This document shows positions 30,101 to 37,551 of a stretch of 64,000 bases of DNA, piece by piece. Under the pieces are notes generated by a model. The model saw nothing but the letters and a program-made list of their open reading frames with translations. It searched no databases and had not been told where the DNA came from. Origin of the DNA: Mariniplasma anaerobium (GTDB taxonomy: Bacteria; Bacillota_I; Bacilli_A; Acholeplasmatales; Acholeplasmataceae). Position numbers and translations under genes: made by a program. How positions within the stretch are numbered: position 1 is the first letter of the stretch; each line of letters opens with the position of its first letter. Where the stretch lies: the NCBI RefSeq assembly GCF_016865445.1, contig NZ_AP024412.1, positions 1-64,000 of the forward strand, written 5' to 3'.

Positions 30101-30582
30101 CTGGTGAGTCTATAGAAAAAGAAAAATCAACACAAATTGATCAAATCTATGCACAACGACATGTAGACCCACAATATGTGGCTCAAGATAGCGCAAGAAT
30201 TGAAATACATAAACGTATTAGTGAACTTAATAACATGCCTGATATCGAAGATTTAAAATTAGAATTAACTGATAGATTTGGGCAGTTAGATGCAGACCTA
30301 CTTTTATATATGTATGAAAAACTATATAAGAAATTATCATATAAAATTGGCGCACATCAAACTATTGTTGATCTTAATCAAACAACGCTTATTCTTTCAA
30401 TGGATGCATCTTCAAAGATTGACGGTAAAAAATTATTTGAAAAAGCAGAAAGCTTTAAATTGGCTAAAATTAGATTAAGTTATATTAGAGGGCATATCCA
30501 CATTCAATTGATTACTAAAAACGTAAAACAACACTGGTTATATTTATTTGACCTATTTTTGGAAGATTTCATATATAATTAG
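27166..30582 (+). CDS. mfd: Transcription-repair coupling factor Mfd
   Basis: Mfd displaces RNA polymerase stalled at DNA damage and recruits UvrA. The 1138 residues follow the family order: UvrB-like N-terminal module (GEFSLRGHILDIY near 167), RNA-polymerase-interaction domain (YVVHYDYGIGQYVGL near 480), the helicase core with Walker A CGDVGFGKTEVALRA, LLIIDEEQRFGV, TLSATPIPRTLQMSL and GRVGRSDRIAYAYLL, and a C-terminal regulatory domain with the ELTDRFG motif. ATG 27166 follows AAGGAGGTTAGTCT. UvrA, its partner, is encoded at 55080. Confidence 0.97.
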   Translation: MLDVIKIDKDLEKLLDQHKDTVYLKSSTDSYNCYLITKRFLKMKKTVFVVTANLYEAQKYYDSLSLLNQEDDVLFYPADETLTSIMALGSPEFKSERLYTLKQLMTKEAFIVVTTMQGISQRQLTPQDYKKSVKQLLKNENYNISDLTTFLVYSGYQRTFTVEKPGEFSLRGHILDIYTLNNEHPYRLDFFGDSLEQIKIFSVETQRSFAEVDTIEIAPMHELFYTDQMKDSAIKDIQKHFEAFDLSERENEKFISDIESIDLRQKLDTLGLYIPFFNKKETTVLDFSQDKEIYLIDVHKMKVNQEHIKDDLKTYQVTMNGQAFLSIKYRLPLESHLKKQHIEIDNFGISNPNAFSLNVMASNQYQSNLELFYTDMMDYIGKYKIYLCIKTNHYFEEMKSFLKFKKISYLRQIKDEVGVYLLDISSHGSFISVHDQVVILDESELFTYKVRKAIRYRSVLNQSTKIRKVEDLTIGDYVVHYDYGIGQYVGLKTMELSSEKRDYLHIIYANEEALYVPMDQIDMVLKYSSHEGQKPKISKLGGKTWTKTKASVRMRIKDLSDRLIKLYAIRDQAQGFAFSKDNDMMEAFERDFKYETTRDQQKAIIETKHDMQQERPMDRLICGDVGFGKTEVALRASFKAVLNQKQVLYLVPTTVLARQHYYTFKERFDKYGANVALLSRFVTPKQQKQTIEKLAKGYVDVVIGTHRLLSSDIKYKDLGLLIIDEEQRFGVEQKEKIREIKHNVDTLTLSATPIPRTLQMSLMGLKDLSMIETPPMNRYPVQTYVVERQDALIKEAITREISRGGQIFYLFNRVTGMEGMVRKLQKLVPDAKIGFAHGKMNRESLESVISDFIDHQFDILVSTTIIETGVDIPNTNTLIIHEADKLGLSQLYQIRGRVGRSDRIAYAYLLYDQFKSINDEAKKRLAVIQDFTALGSGYKIATRDLSIRGAGDILGAEQSGFIDSVGIELYMKLLEEAITGESIEKEKSTQIDQIYAQRHVDPQYVAQDSARIEIHKRISELNNMPDIEDLKLELTDRFGQLDADLLLYMYEKLYKKLSYKIGAHQTIVDLNQTTLILSMDASSKIDGKKLFEKAESFKLAKIRLSYIRGHIHIQLITKNVKQHWLYLFDLFLEDFIYN

Positions 30583-30600
30583 AATAAGAGGTGAGTATCA

Positions 30601-31779
30601 ATGGCTATAGATATTTTACAAATTTCGAAAACTGCTTTAGAGGCTCAAAAAACAAATCCCGATGTAATTAACGCATCAATTGGAATGTTTTTTGATGAAA
30701 CGAGACATATCGGTGGTATGCCTTCAGTATCAAAAGCTTTAAGAGAACTACCGGATATGAGTATATTGCCATATCCAGCAGTAGATGGTGGAAAAGATTT
30801 TAAAGATCATGTAATTTCTTGGACGTTTGGTCAATATGAAGACCAAATAAGAAAAGAAATGTATGTGGATGCTTGTGCAACACCAGGGGGAAGCGGAGCA
30901 ATTGCGTCAACATTTTCAGTTTATACAAAACCTAATGATTTTGTGTTTGTTTCGAACGTTAGATGGCAATATGACAGGTTTGCAGATCGCGCAAAAATAA
31001 AATTATTCGAACATAACATGTTTGATCAAGGTGGATTTGATTTAAAAAGCTTTGATGAACAATTAGGCAATCTTTGTAAGATTCAAAAACAAGTTGTTGT
31101 TATTGTCAATGACCCTTGTCATAATCCAACTGGATATACTTTAAGCTTAGATGAGTTTAAGGCAGTCATAGACATTTTAAATAAGTATCATAAAAACGAT
31201 ATTGTATTTTTATATGATGTTGCATATTTAGAATATACAAGTGAAAAAGACAAACGTATTAAAATGTTAGAACTATTAAGACTTGAAGAACATGTGCTTA
31301 CAATCCTAGCTTTCAGTGGATCAAAAACTTTTGGAGTTTATGGGTTGAGATTAGGTGCAGCAATCGGTTTAACAAAATCTAAAACTAAAATTGATAATTT
31401 TAGACCAAGATTTGTAAATGAAGCAAGAGGGTCATGGTCGGCTACACCAACCATTTCCATAGAATTGTTAAATCACTTTTCAAAAAAAGAAAACCACGCT
31501 GATTTTCTTAAAGAATTAAAAGGTATCAAAGATATTGTACAAAAGAGAAGTGAACTATTTATATCTCAAGCAAATGAAATTGGATTGAAGACATATCCAT
31601 TTAGATCAGGATTTTATGTCATTGCTTTAACAGATAAACCTATGGAAGTTTTTGAAAAATTAACTGAAAAAGGTATATATGTTGTTCCTATGGAAAATGG
31701 GATTAGAATTGCTTTATGTTCGATATCACTTAAAGAGATTGATGGGTTACCACAAAAAATTAAAACACTTATAGATTAA
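30601..31779 (+). CDS. PLP-dependent aminotransferase, class I/II fold
   Basis: A 392-residue fold-type I aminotransferase. The PLP lysine lies in FSGSKTFGVYGLRLG; other contacts are the DPCHNPTGYTLS segment and the DVAYLEY aspartate before the lysine. The end RIALCSISLKEI contains the carboxylate-binding arginine. It resembles the aspartate/aromatic aminotransferase group, but substrate cannot be read from the sequence. It lies 18 bases after mfd and is followed by a hairpin. ATG 30601 has the ribosome site AGAGGTGAGT. Confidence 0.85.
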   Translation: MAIDILQISKTALEAQKTNPDVINASIGMFFDETRHIGGMPSVSKALRELPDMSILPYPAVDGGKDFKDHVISWTFGQYEDQIRKEMYVDACATPGGSGAIASTFSVYTKPNDFVFVSNVRWQYDRFADRAKIKLFEHNMFDQGGFDLKSFDEQLGNLCKIQKQVVVIVNDPCHNPTGYTLSLDEFKAVIDILNKYHKNDIVFLYDVAYLEYTSEKDKRIKMLELLRLEEHVLTILAFSGSKTFGVYGLRLGAAIGLTKSKTKIDNFRPRFVNEARGSWSATPTISIELLNHFSKKENHADFLKELKGIKDIVQKRSELFISQANEIGLKTYPFRSGFYVIALTDKPMEVFEKLTEKGIYVVPMENGIRIALCSISLKEIDGLPQKIKTLID

Positions 31780-31784
31780 ATTAA

Positions 31785-31813
31785 AATAGAGAATCTTTTA
31801 AAGGTTCTCTATT
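31785..31813 (+). terminator. Hairpin terminator after the aminotransferase gene
   Basis: AATAGAGAA (31785-31793) and TTCTCTATT (31805-31813) are perfectly complementary, with inner CTTT/AAAG pairing. The following ATATAT is poor in T, so termination may be incomplete. Confidence 0.65.
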
Positions 31814-31836
31814 ATATATCTTTCATCATTTAAAAG

Positions 31837-31865
31837 TTTAATAGGTCAACCTATTATGTTATAAT
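31837..31865 (+). promoter_or_regulatory. cdaA promoter with perfect inverted repeat in the spacer
   Basis: TGTTATAAT gives an extended -10 (TATAAT 31860-31865); a weak -35 TTTAAT lies at 31837-31842. Between them is the perfect 7-2-7 inverted repeat AATAGGTCAACCTATT (31840-31855). A protein bound there would block RNA polymerase, so it is a good operator candidate. Confidence 0.6.
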
Positions 31866-31893
31866 TAAATTAGCAAAAAGGAGTGAATATTAT

Positions 31894-32637
31894 ATGTTTG
31901 GAGAACCAATTTGGAAAATAGCACTAGATTTTTATATCATCTGGATTTTAGTCTTTTTTCTGCTAAAATTTTTAATCACAAATAAAAGAATGCTGAGTGT
32001 TGTTCTTTCTTTTGTATTTATTTACGTGATTTATTATATTAGTAATCTAACTGATATTCTCGCAGCTTCACAAATTTTAGGATACGTTGTTTCATGGTTG
32101 CCAATTATTTTAATTATCATCATGGCTCCTGATTTAAGACGTTCTTTAGAAATTGTTTGGAAACAAGATAAATCAAAAGAAGATTTTGAAATGGGATCTG
32201 AAAGAACTAAACAACAAGTAGTTGATGCAGTGATGTATTTAGCTTCACAAAGCATTGGTGCGTTGATAACAATTGAAAAGCACAATACATTAGATCAATA
32301 TGCAGATCGTGCAATTATGTTGAATAGTGATGTTTCAAAAGAAATATTAATCAATATTTTCACTCCAAATACACCACTACATGATGGTGCGGTTATTATT
32401 AGAGGTGATCATATTTTATGTGCAGGTTCATATTTTGTTTTATCAGATAATCAAAATTATGATAAAACAATGGGATCACGTCACCGTGCTGGATTAGGTA
32501 TTAGTGAAATCACAGATAGTTTAACTATATTAGTTTCAGAAGAAACAGGTAATGTTTCAGTTGCAATAGAAGGTATTCTACTTAAGATGAATGATCGAGA
32601 CAAACTTATGGAATATCTAAATATGTTTATGAAATAG
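31894..32637 (+). CDS. cdaA: Diadenylate cyclase CdaA (c-di-AMP synthase)
   Basis: CdaA condenses two ATP into c-di-AMP, a messenger controlling potassium and osmotic balance. Three membrane helices (about 8-26, 33-50, 58-78) precede the DAC domain, whose catalytic signatures are HDGAVIIRGD and SRHRAGLGISEITD. Length 247, slightly short for CdaA, with a trimmed C-terminus. ATG 31894 follows AAAGGAGTGAAT. The usual partners cdaR and glmM are absent; a 58-residue membrane protein and a PAS/GGDEF-like membrane protein follow instead. Confidence 0.95.
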   Translation: MFGEPIWKIALDFYIIWILVFFLLKFLITNKRMLSVVLSFVFIYVIYYISNLTDILAASQILGYVVSWLPIILIIIMAPDLRRSLEIVWKQDKSKEDFEMGSERTKQQVVDAVMYLASQSIGALITIEKHNTLDQYADRAIMLNSDVSKEILINIFTPNTPLHDGAVIIRGDHILCAGSYFVLSDNQNYDKTMGSRHRAGLGISEITDSLTILVSEETGNVSVAIEGILLKMNDRDKLMEYLNMFMK

Positions 32638-32646
32638 GAGGTTCAC

Positions 32647-32823
32647 ATGAAGAAATTTTTATCATTTTTTATTGAACCATTTAAAGTTATATCAAATAGA
32701 AATATATCAGAGAAAATAGCAAGCGTTTTTACAAAGTATAAAGTTCTTTACGTGATTGCATCATTTATCATAACTGCAATTATCATTTTTTTCATCTATG
32801 CGAAACCTCATTTTGGGTGGTAA
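32647..32823 (+). CDS. Small single-span membrane protein after cdaA
   Basis: A 58-residue reading frame starting ATG 32647, eight bases after a strong AGGAGG that overlaps the end of cdaA. It has a basic amphipathic N-terminal half (KKFLSFFIEPFKVISNRN) and one membrane helix (about 34-53, VIASFIITAIIIFFIY), ending KPHFGW. I do not recognise a family. The strong ribosome site, tight spacing (9 bases after cdaA, 7 before the next gene) and clear membrane helix argue that it is real. It takes the place where CdaR is normally found. It could be a CdaA-binding regulator or a membrane scaffold; this is inference. Confidence 0.65.
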   Translation: MKKFLSFFIEPFKVISNRNISEKIASVFTKYKVLYVIASFIITAIIIFFIYAKPHFGW

Positions 32824-32830
32824 TTGATAT

Positions 32831-34408
32831 ATGTTACAACATCCGATTTACCCTCTGATTATTTCAATATTCACTTTAGTCTTAGTTATCATGCAAAGTA
32901 TACAAAGTGAAAAAGTATTAAAAAATAGATTAGTTATCTCGTTTTTTAACATAGCCATCGCTGTGATGGTTTTTGTCATTTATAATAACTTTATTTTAAC
33001 AAGTGAGTTATATACACTACTGTATATCATCTTTAATTTCTTAGTATACTTCGTTTTTATTTTAGTTTTATATCAAGCATTTAAAACTTCAGCACTTAAA
33101 GCAAATCATTATCAGCTCTTTGTTAAATCTATTAAAAATAGCAGATGGAATGCATATTATGTTGTAGATAAAAAAGAAAGAGTTAAAGATATTTCTTTAA
33201 GTTTATTACAAGAACTAGGCATAGAAAAAGAAGAAATCATTGGTAAGAAACTATTTAACATATTAAATAAAACCGTTAGATTTACAAGATTAAATGGACT
33301 TGATATTAATAATAAACAATTAGAAAATTACTATAAAAACTATAAAGAAAATGCTAAACCGAATGATTCAGAAGTTCAAGAATTACAATTTTTAAATGAC
33401 ACAGGAGATCCTGTTATTCTTCGTTTAGTGATGCAACCAGTATTTGCTTTAGGTAAATATAAAGGTAGAATTTGTGTTGGTGAAAAGAAAACTGATTTTA
33501 ATTTATTAGCTGTTGAAAAAGAACTTAATGATAGAAATAGTGAGTTAGAAAGCATAAGACATAAATTTATCGCAACTCTAGAATTAAGCGAAGAAGGATT
33601 GTTCTATATTGATTTAGATGAAAGAACTATTTGGGCATCTGATGCACTAGTTTCTAGTTTAGGATTACCTAGTAATTTACTAGACTTAACAGATTTTAGA
33701 AGATTGATTGAGGCTGAAGACTTAAAGAAGTATTTGGCATTATTGGGCGATTTAACAATTAATAAGACTCAGTATCAAACATCTTATAGAATCAAAATAA
33801 AGGGTAGATACATTTGGTTTAAAGAAAAAGGTAAACGCTTATTTGAAGATACGAATTCAGCTATTATTATGGGAACTTTAAATCCAATGAAAACTAAGCA
33901 TTTTCAAGCAAGTCAAATTGATATACTTGATTTATTAAAAGATAGAAATGAATTTATGGCACATATGCATAAACTGTTTAATGATAATAGATATTTCCAA
34001 TTAGTAGTTTTTAGATTACAAAATATACCTAAGATTAATGAAGACTATGGACGCGAAGTTGGGAATATGTTTATCGCAGAATACATTAAAAAAATGAGTT
34101 CATCGTTTGTTTCTGAATCAGGAGATATATTTAGAATCACTGGTATTGAGTTTGCTATAACAATTACGGATCCAAGAAAAATGGAAGTTTTAGCAAATGG
34201 TGTTAAATCTAATCCAACGTTCTTAAATTTAAATATGCAATATGGATCTATTTCAGAAGCCCTAGAAGTTTTCGCAGGTATTGCAGTTGGTGGATCAGAT
34301 GCACATGAAGAACATCAATTATATCAAGCAGCTTATCAAGCGTTAAAGATTTCTTTAAATCCACAATTCTCATCACATGGTTGTTATTACAAAGATATCG
34401 TTTCATGA
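32831..34408 (+). CDS. Membrane PAS-PAS protein with degenerate GGDEF domain
   Basis: A 525-residue protein. Three membrane helices (about 8-25, 33-51, 58-84) lead into a PAS-like domain (about 100-215, NAYYVVDKKERV, GKKLFNIL), a short helical linker, a second PAS (about 243-350, EGLFYIDLDERTIWAS) and a GGDEF-like fold (about 368-525). In the latter IPKINEDYGREVGN matches the usual substrate region, but the signature is ITGIEF instead of GGDEF, so diguanylate cyclase activity is unlikely. GdpP, the c-di-AMP phosphodiesterase, also has membrane helices, PAS and degenerate GGDEF, but ends in DHH/DHHA1, which is missing here. Location after cdaA suggests a sensor for c-di-AMP metabolism. Confidence 0.8.
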   Translation: MLQHPIYPLIISIFTLVLVIMQSIQSEKVLKNRLVISFFNIAIAVMVFVIYNNFILTSELYTLLYIIFNFLVYFVFILVLYQAFKTSALKANHYQLFVKSIKNSRWNAYYVVDKKERVKDISLSLLQELGIEKEEIIGKKLFNILNKTVRFTRLNGLDINNKQLENYYKNYKENAKPNDSEVQELQFLNDTGDPVILRLVMQPVFALGKYKGRICVGEKKTDFNLLAVEKELNDRNSELESIRHKFIATLELSEEGLFYIDLDERTIWASDALVSSLGLPSNLLDLTDFRRLIEAEDLKKYLALLGDLTINKTQYQTSYRIKIKGRYIWFKEKGKRLFEDTNSAIIMGTLNPMKTKHFQASQIDILDLLKDRNEFMAHMHKLFNDNRYFQLVVFRLQNIPKINEDYGREVGNMFIAEYIKKMSSSFVSESGDIFRITGIEFAITITDPRKMEVLANGVKSNPTFLNLNMQYGSISEALEVFAGIAVGGSDAHEEHQLYQAAYQALKISLNPQFSSHGCYYKDIVS

Positions 34409-34929
34409 CAAAAAAAGATATTAGAAAAAGCATGATGCTTATAAGATCAAAACAGACACCTGAAGATAAAAATTTAAGAGATCAACATATTATCAAACAA
34501 ATTAAAGTTCATGAAAAATTTATATCAGCTAAAACAGTTGCAATCTTTTATCCAATGAAAAGTGAAATTGATTTACTTCAATTGCTTTCAAGTGATAAGA
34601 TATTCTTATTTCCAAAAGTAAATCAAGATGATCTAGATTTTTATATTTTTGATGAATATATTGAGTTTGAGAAAAGCAGTTTTGGTGTCTTAGAGCCAAC
34701 TGGAGATAATATTTATAAAGACAAAATAGATTTGATGATTGTTCCTGCACTAGCTATTTCAAAAGAGTTTGATAGAGTTGGATATGGAAAAGGGTTTTAT
34801 GATAGATACATTTCAAATCATGATATAGAATATACACTTGGTGTGATTTATGATTTTCAAGAGTTAAATCATATAGATGCTTCACCACTTGATCGAAAGT
34901 TAGATCAATATATAAAGGGGTCACTATGA
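34405..34929 (+). CDS. 5-formyltetrahydrofolate cyclo-ligase
   Basis: It converts 5-formyl-THF to 5,10-methenyl-THF with ATP, returning a stored folate form to one-carbon metabolism. Family signs are the basic N-terminal KKDIRKSMMLIRSKQTPEDK, the FYPMKSEIDL segment and GYGKGFYDRYI (about 122-132) near the C-terminus. Length 174. The start ATG 34405 overlaps the preceding stop as ATGA; a TTG reading from 34381 would invade that gene. The stop overlaps ispDF by 4 bases. Confidence 0.92.
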   Translation: MTKKDIRKSMMLIRSKQTPEDKNLRDQHIIKQIKVHEKFISAKTVAIFYPMKSEIDLLQLLSSDKIFLFPKVNQDDLDFYIFDEYIEFEKSSFGVLEPTGDNIYKDKIDLMIVPALAISKEFDRVGYGKGFYDRYISNHDIEYTLGVIYDFQELNHIDASPLDRKLDQYIKGSL

Positions 34930-36053
34930 ATACAGCACTTATAGTTGCGGCGGGTACAGGTTCTAGATCACAACTCAAAATCTCTAAAATACTATATAAA
35001 ATAAATGATAAACCGATCTTCATGTATAGCGTAGATTTGTTTAAATCTCTTGGCTTTGAGATTTGTTTAGTCATAGCTAAAAATGATATGAAAGATGTTA
35101 TCCAATATGTTGACCCATCTGTTAAGATAGTTATTGGTGGTAAAACAAGAAGTGAAAGTGTACAAAGAGGGTTAAAAGAAGTAACAACCCCTTATGTGTA
35201 TATTCATGATGCAGCAAGACCACTCATTACTAAAAAAGCAATTTTAAACATGGAAAACGCATTACAAAATCATGATGCGGTCATGTTATCTGAACCAGTC
35301 ACATCAGCATTAAAATATAATCTTAAACAAAATATAACATCCGTAAATAGAGATGATTATCTTTTATCACAAACCCCACAAGCTTTTTTAACAGAAAAAA
35401 TTAGATATGCTTCTTTAAGAAATCAAGAGTCGTTTGATGATGATATTAGTTTGTATCAAAGTTTTTACCAAGATGCATCGATACATGTCATTCATAACGA
35501 TGAACCAAATCCTAAACTAACTTATTTAGAAGATTTCACAAATTTAAAATACCAATTAGAAGGTGATTCGAATATGCGTATCGGCCATAGTTTTGATATT
35601 CATCAATTAAAAGAAGATAGAAAACTAATATTAGGTGGATTAACTATAGAACATGATAAGGGACTAGATGGTCATAGTGATGCAGATGTATTAACACACG
35701 CTATTGCAGAAGCTTTGCTAGGTGCACTAGCACTAGGTGATCTTGGTTCACACTATCCAGATAACGATTCCAAATACAAAGATATATCATCAATTGAGTT
35801 ATTAAAGGATGTTTATCAAAAAATTAAAGCTCTTTCTTATGAAATTATAAATATTGATTCAACAGTTTATGCTGAACTTCCTAAATTAAATCCGTATATT
35901 ACGGAAATGAGAAAAAAGATTTCAGAAACTCTTGATATTGATATTTCTAAAGTGAGCATAAAAGCAACAACATATGAAAAATTAGACGCAATAGGAAATC
36001 AAAAAGCAATTGCTGCAGAAGCAATTACATTATTAAAGAAGGTGAATGTATGA
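34926..36053 (+). CDS. ispDF: Bifunctional IspD-IspF enzyme of the MEP pathway
   Basis: Two MEP enzymes fused in 375 residues. Residues 1 to about 215 are IspD (cytidylyltransferase): ALIVAAGTGSRSQ, HDAARPLI and LLSQTPQAF. From residue 217 (MRIGHSFDIHQL) comes IspF (cyclodiphosphate synthase), with zinc ligands DIH and GHSDADVLTHAI, LGDLGSHYPD and KATTYEKLDAIG. The IspD loop after AAGTGSR lacks the usual PKQ-type motif and reads ISKILYKIND. IspE, which acts between the two, lies at 24230. An internal ATG at 35574 coincides with the IspF start, so separate IspF production is possible. Confidence 0.95.
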   Translation: MNTALIVAAGTGSRSQLKISKILYKINDKPIFMYSVDLFKSLGFEICLVIAKNDMKDVIQYVDPSVKIVIGGKTRSESVQRGLKEVTTPYVYIHDAARPLITKKAILNMENALQNHDAVMLSEPVTSALKYNLKQNITSVNRDDYLLSQTPQAFLTEKIRYASLRNQESFDDDISLYQSFYQDASIHVIHNDEPNPKLTYLEDFTNLKYQLEGDSNMRIGHSFDIHQLKEDRKLILGGLTIEHDKGLDGHSDADVLTHAIAEALLGALALGDLGSHYPDNDSKYKDISSIELLKDVYQKIKALSYEIINIDSTVYAELPKLNPYITEMRKKISETLDIDISKVSIKATTYEKLDAIGNQKAIAAEAITLLKKVNV

Positions 36054-36334
36054 TAGTAGAAACTGAATTTGGAGATTTTGAAATATTAAAAGATCATAGA
36101 GAAACATTTGATCTCTTAGCTTTTACAGAACGCTACGTTGATGTAGCTTTTGACAGATATACATATCTTGTTGGAGATATGTCATCAGAGAAATTAAGAA
36201 TCAAAGGGTTTAACTCAGATCCTAAAAGTAGTAATGGATTTAAACGCATTCCAGACTACTTAAGTGAATCATGCAATTTTAATTGTGGTTACTATATTTT
36301 AAAACGACTTAAGAAAGAAAAAACAACGGACTAA
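36050..36334 (+). CDS. YutD-like protein (DUF1027)
   Basis: A 94-residue protein with the YutD pattern: FEILKDHRETFDLLAFTERYVDV, then YTYLVGDMSSEKLRIKGF and a C-terminal CNFNCGYYILKR with two cysteines. The family is common in Firmicutes and its function is not established to my knowledge. It overlaps ispDF by 4 bases and closes the cdaA-led operon. The next gene, an Nfu-type protein, has its own promoter; the same two families are near each other in Bacillus. Confidence 0.82.
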   Translation: MIVETEFGDFEILKDHRETFDLLAFTERYVDVAFDRYTYLVGDMSSEKLRIKGFNSDPKSSNGFKRIPDYLSESCNFNCGYYILKRLKKEKTTD

Positions 36335-36339
36335 ATTGA

Positions 36340-36368
36340 TTGCAACTTCTAGTAATATGTTATATAAT
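36340..36368 (+). promoter_or_regulatory. Promoter of nfu
   Basis: TTGCAA (36340-36345), 17-bp spacer, TATAAT (36363-36368). It marks nfu as a separate unit from the cdaA-yutD operon. Confidence 0.75.
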
Positions 36369-36393
36369 CATAATGTTAAAGAGGTGAAAACAA

Positions 36394-36624
36394 ATGGATG
36401 AAACAACAAAACAAGTTCATGTGTTAATAGATAAAGTAAGACCATATTTACAACGTGATGGTGGAGATATTGAAATCGTTAATGTTGAAGATGGGATTGT
36501 TTATGTAAAAATGATGGGTGCATGTGATGGGTGTGTCGCAATAGATGTCACATTGAAACAAGGGATAGAAACTATGCTATTGGAAAATGTCCCAGGTATC
36601 ATTGCAGTTGTTAACTTAGATTAA
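36394..36624 (+). CDS. Nfu-type iron-sulfur scaffold/carrier protein
   Basis: A 76-residue protein equal to the NifU C-terminal (Nfu) domain: VRPYLQRDGGDIEIVNVEDGIVYV, then the cluster-binding motif GACDGCVAID with C-x2-C. Such proteins carry 4Fe-4S clusters to target enzymes. It has its own promoter and terminator. ATG 36394 follows AAGAGGTGAAAA. IspG and IspH of the MEP pathway are Fe-S enzymes and would be possible clients, though their genes are not in this window. Confidence 0.92.
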   Translation: MDETTKQVHVLIDKVRPYLQRDGGDIEIVNVEDGIVYVKMMGACDGCVAIDVTLKQGIETMLLENVPGIIAVVNLD

Positions 36625-36629
36625 ACAAT

Positions 36630-36653
36630 AGACGGTCTTTGACCGTCTTTTTT
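36630..36653 (+). terminator. Terminator after nfu
   Basis: AGACGGTC (36630-36637) and GACCGTCT (36641-36648) with a TTT loop, followed by T residues. Confidence 0.92.
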
Positions 36654-36680
36654 AAATCATAAATTTCGGAGGAATGTATC

Positions 36681-37526
36681 ATGGAAAGAAAAGTGGGAAT
36701 AGTAGTAGATTCTACCTTTGGATTAGATCAAACATTTATTAAAAAGGAAAACATAACAGTAGTTCCTTTAAAAGTAATTATTGGTCAAGCAGAATATACT
36801 GATGGCAACATAGATCCAAATGCGGTTGTAAAAGCATTACAAGAAAAAATACATGTTAAAACAGCACAACCTGCACCTGAATTATTTAAAAAAGCATTTG
36901 AAGATCAACTTAAAGTATATGATGAAGTTATATGTATGACTTTATCAAAAACATTGAGTGGAACTGTAAATAGTGCAAATCTAGCAAAAACAATTTTAGA
37001 TAATGAAAATGTTATTGTTGTAGATACTGAAAGCACAATTAATGGTTCAGGCTATTTAGCTGAAAAAGTATGTGAATTTTTAAATGAAGGACATACAGCA
37101 AGTGAAGCTATAGGCTATTTAAGTGATTTAAAAGAACAAGGATCACTTGTTTTTACTGTAGATAACTTACAAACACTATATTTAAATGGTAGATTAAGTA
37201 GAGTATCTGCAGTTATTGGGAATATGCTTAAGATCAAACCTATTCTAAGATTTAGACGAGGTGTTTTAGATGTTGAACATAAAGCCAGAAATTTTAATAA
37301 TGTCATATTATATTTAATCAAACAAGTAGAAATGCTTTTAGAATATGGAAAAGATGTTGTTGTTAGAATTGCATATGTTGATCGTTCAACTGAAGCGAAA
37401 CAATTGGAACAAGAAATTTTTCAATTAGGTGAACGTGTGCATGTAAAAATCACAGGTGTTATTTCACCAGTGATATCAGCACATGTTGGACTTGGTGGAT
37501 TAGGTATCTATCTTGCATATGAATAA
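36681..37526 (+). CDS. DegV family fatty-acid-binding protein (FakB-like)
   Basis: A 281-residue DegV protein: VGIVVDSTFGLDQ at the start, VKTAQPAPELF with the lipid-binding region, SKTLSGTVNSANLA and the later FTVDNLQTLYLNGRLSRVSAVIGNMLKIKPIL. DegV/FakB proteins hold a fatty acid for phosphorylation by FakA, a route for using external fatty acids. Which fatty acid it prefers cannot be told. ATG 36681 follows CGGAGGAATG. It heads a probable operon with the flavodoxin-like and hydrolase genes. Confidence 0.9.
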   Translation: MERKVGIVVDSTFGLDQTFIKKENITVVPLKVIIGQAEYTDGNIDPNAVVKALQEKIHVKTAQPAPELFKKAFEDQLKVYDEVICMTLSKTLSGTVNSANLAKTILDNENVIVVDTESTINGSGYLAEKVCEFLNEGHTASEAIGYLSDLKEQGSLVFTVDNLQTLYLNGRLSRVSAVIGNMLKIKPILRFRRGVLDVEHKARNFNNVILYLIKQVEMLLEYGKDVVVRIAYVDRSTEAKQLEQEIFQLGERVHVKITGVISPVISAHVGLGGLGIYLAYE

Positions 37527-37551
37527 ACTACATTAAAAGAGGTATCAAAAT

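Noticed and set aside
32647-32823. SecE identity for the 58-residue membrane protein
   Set aside because: Size and single helix fit, but it lacks the conserved SecE pattern before the helix and is not next to nusG.
32831-34408. Active diguanylate cyclase
   Set aside because: The GGDEF signature is ITGIEF, lacking the glycines and aspartate needed for metal and GTP binding.
34754-35074. 106-codon minus-strand frame across the cyclo-ligase/ispDF junction
   Set aside because: Both plus-strand genes are complete and conserved through this region; no start signals on the minus strand.
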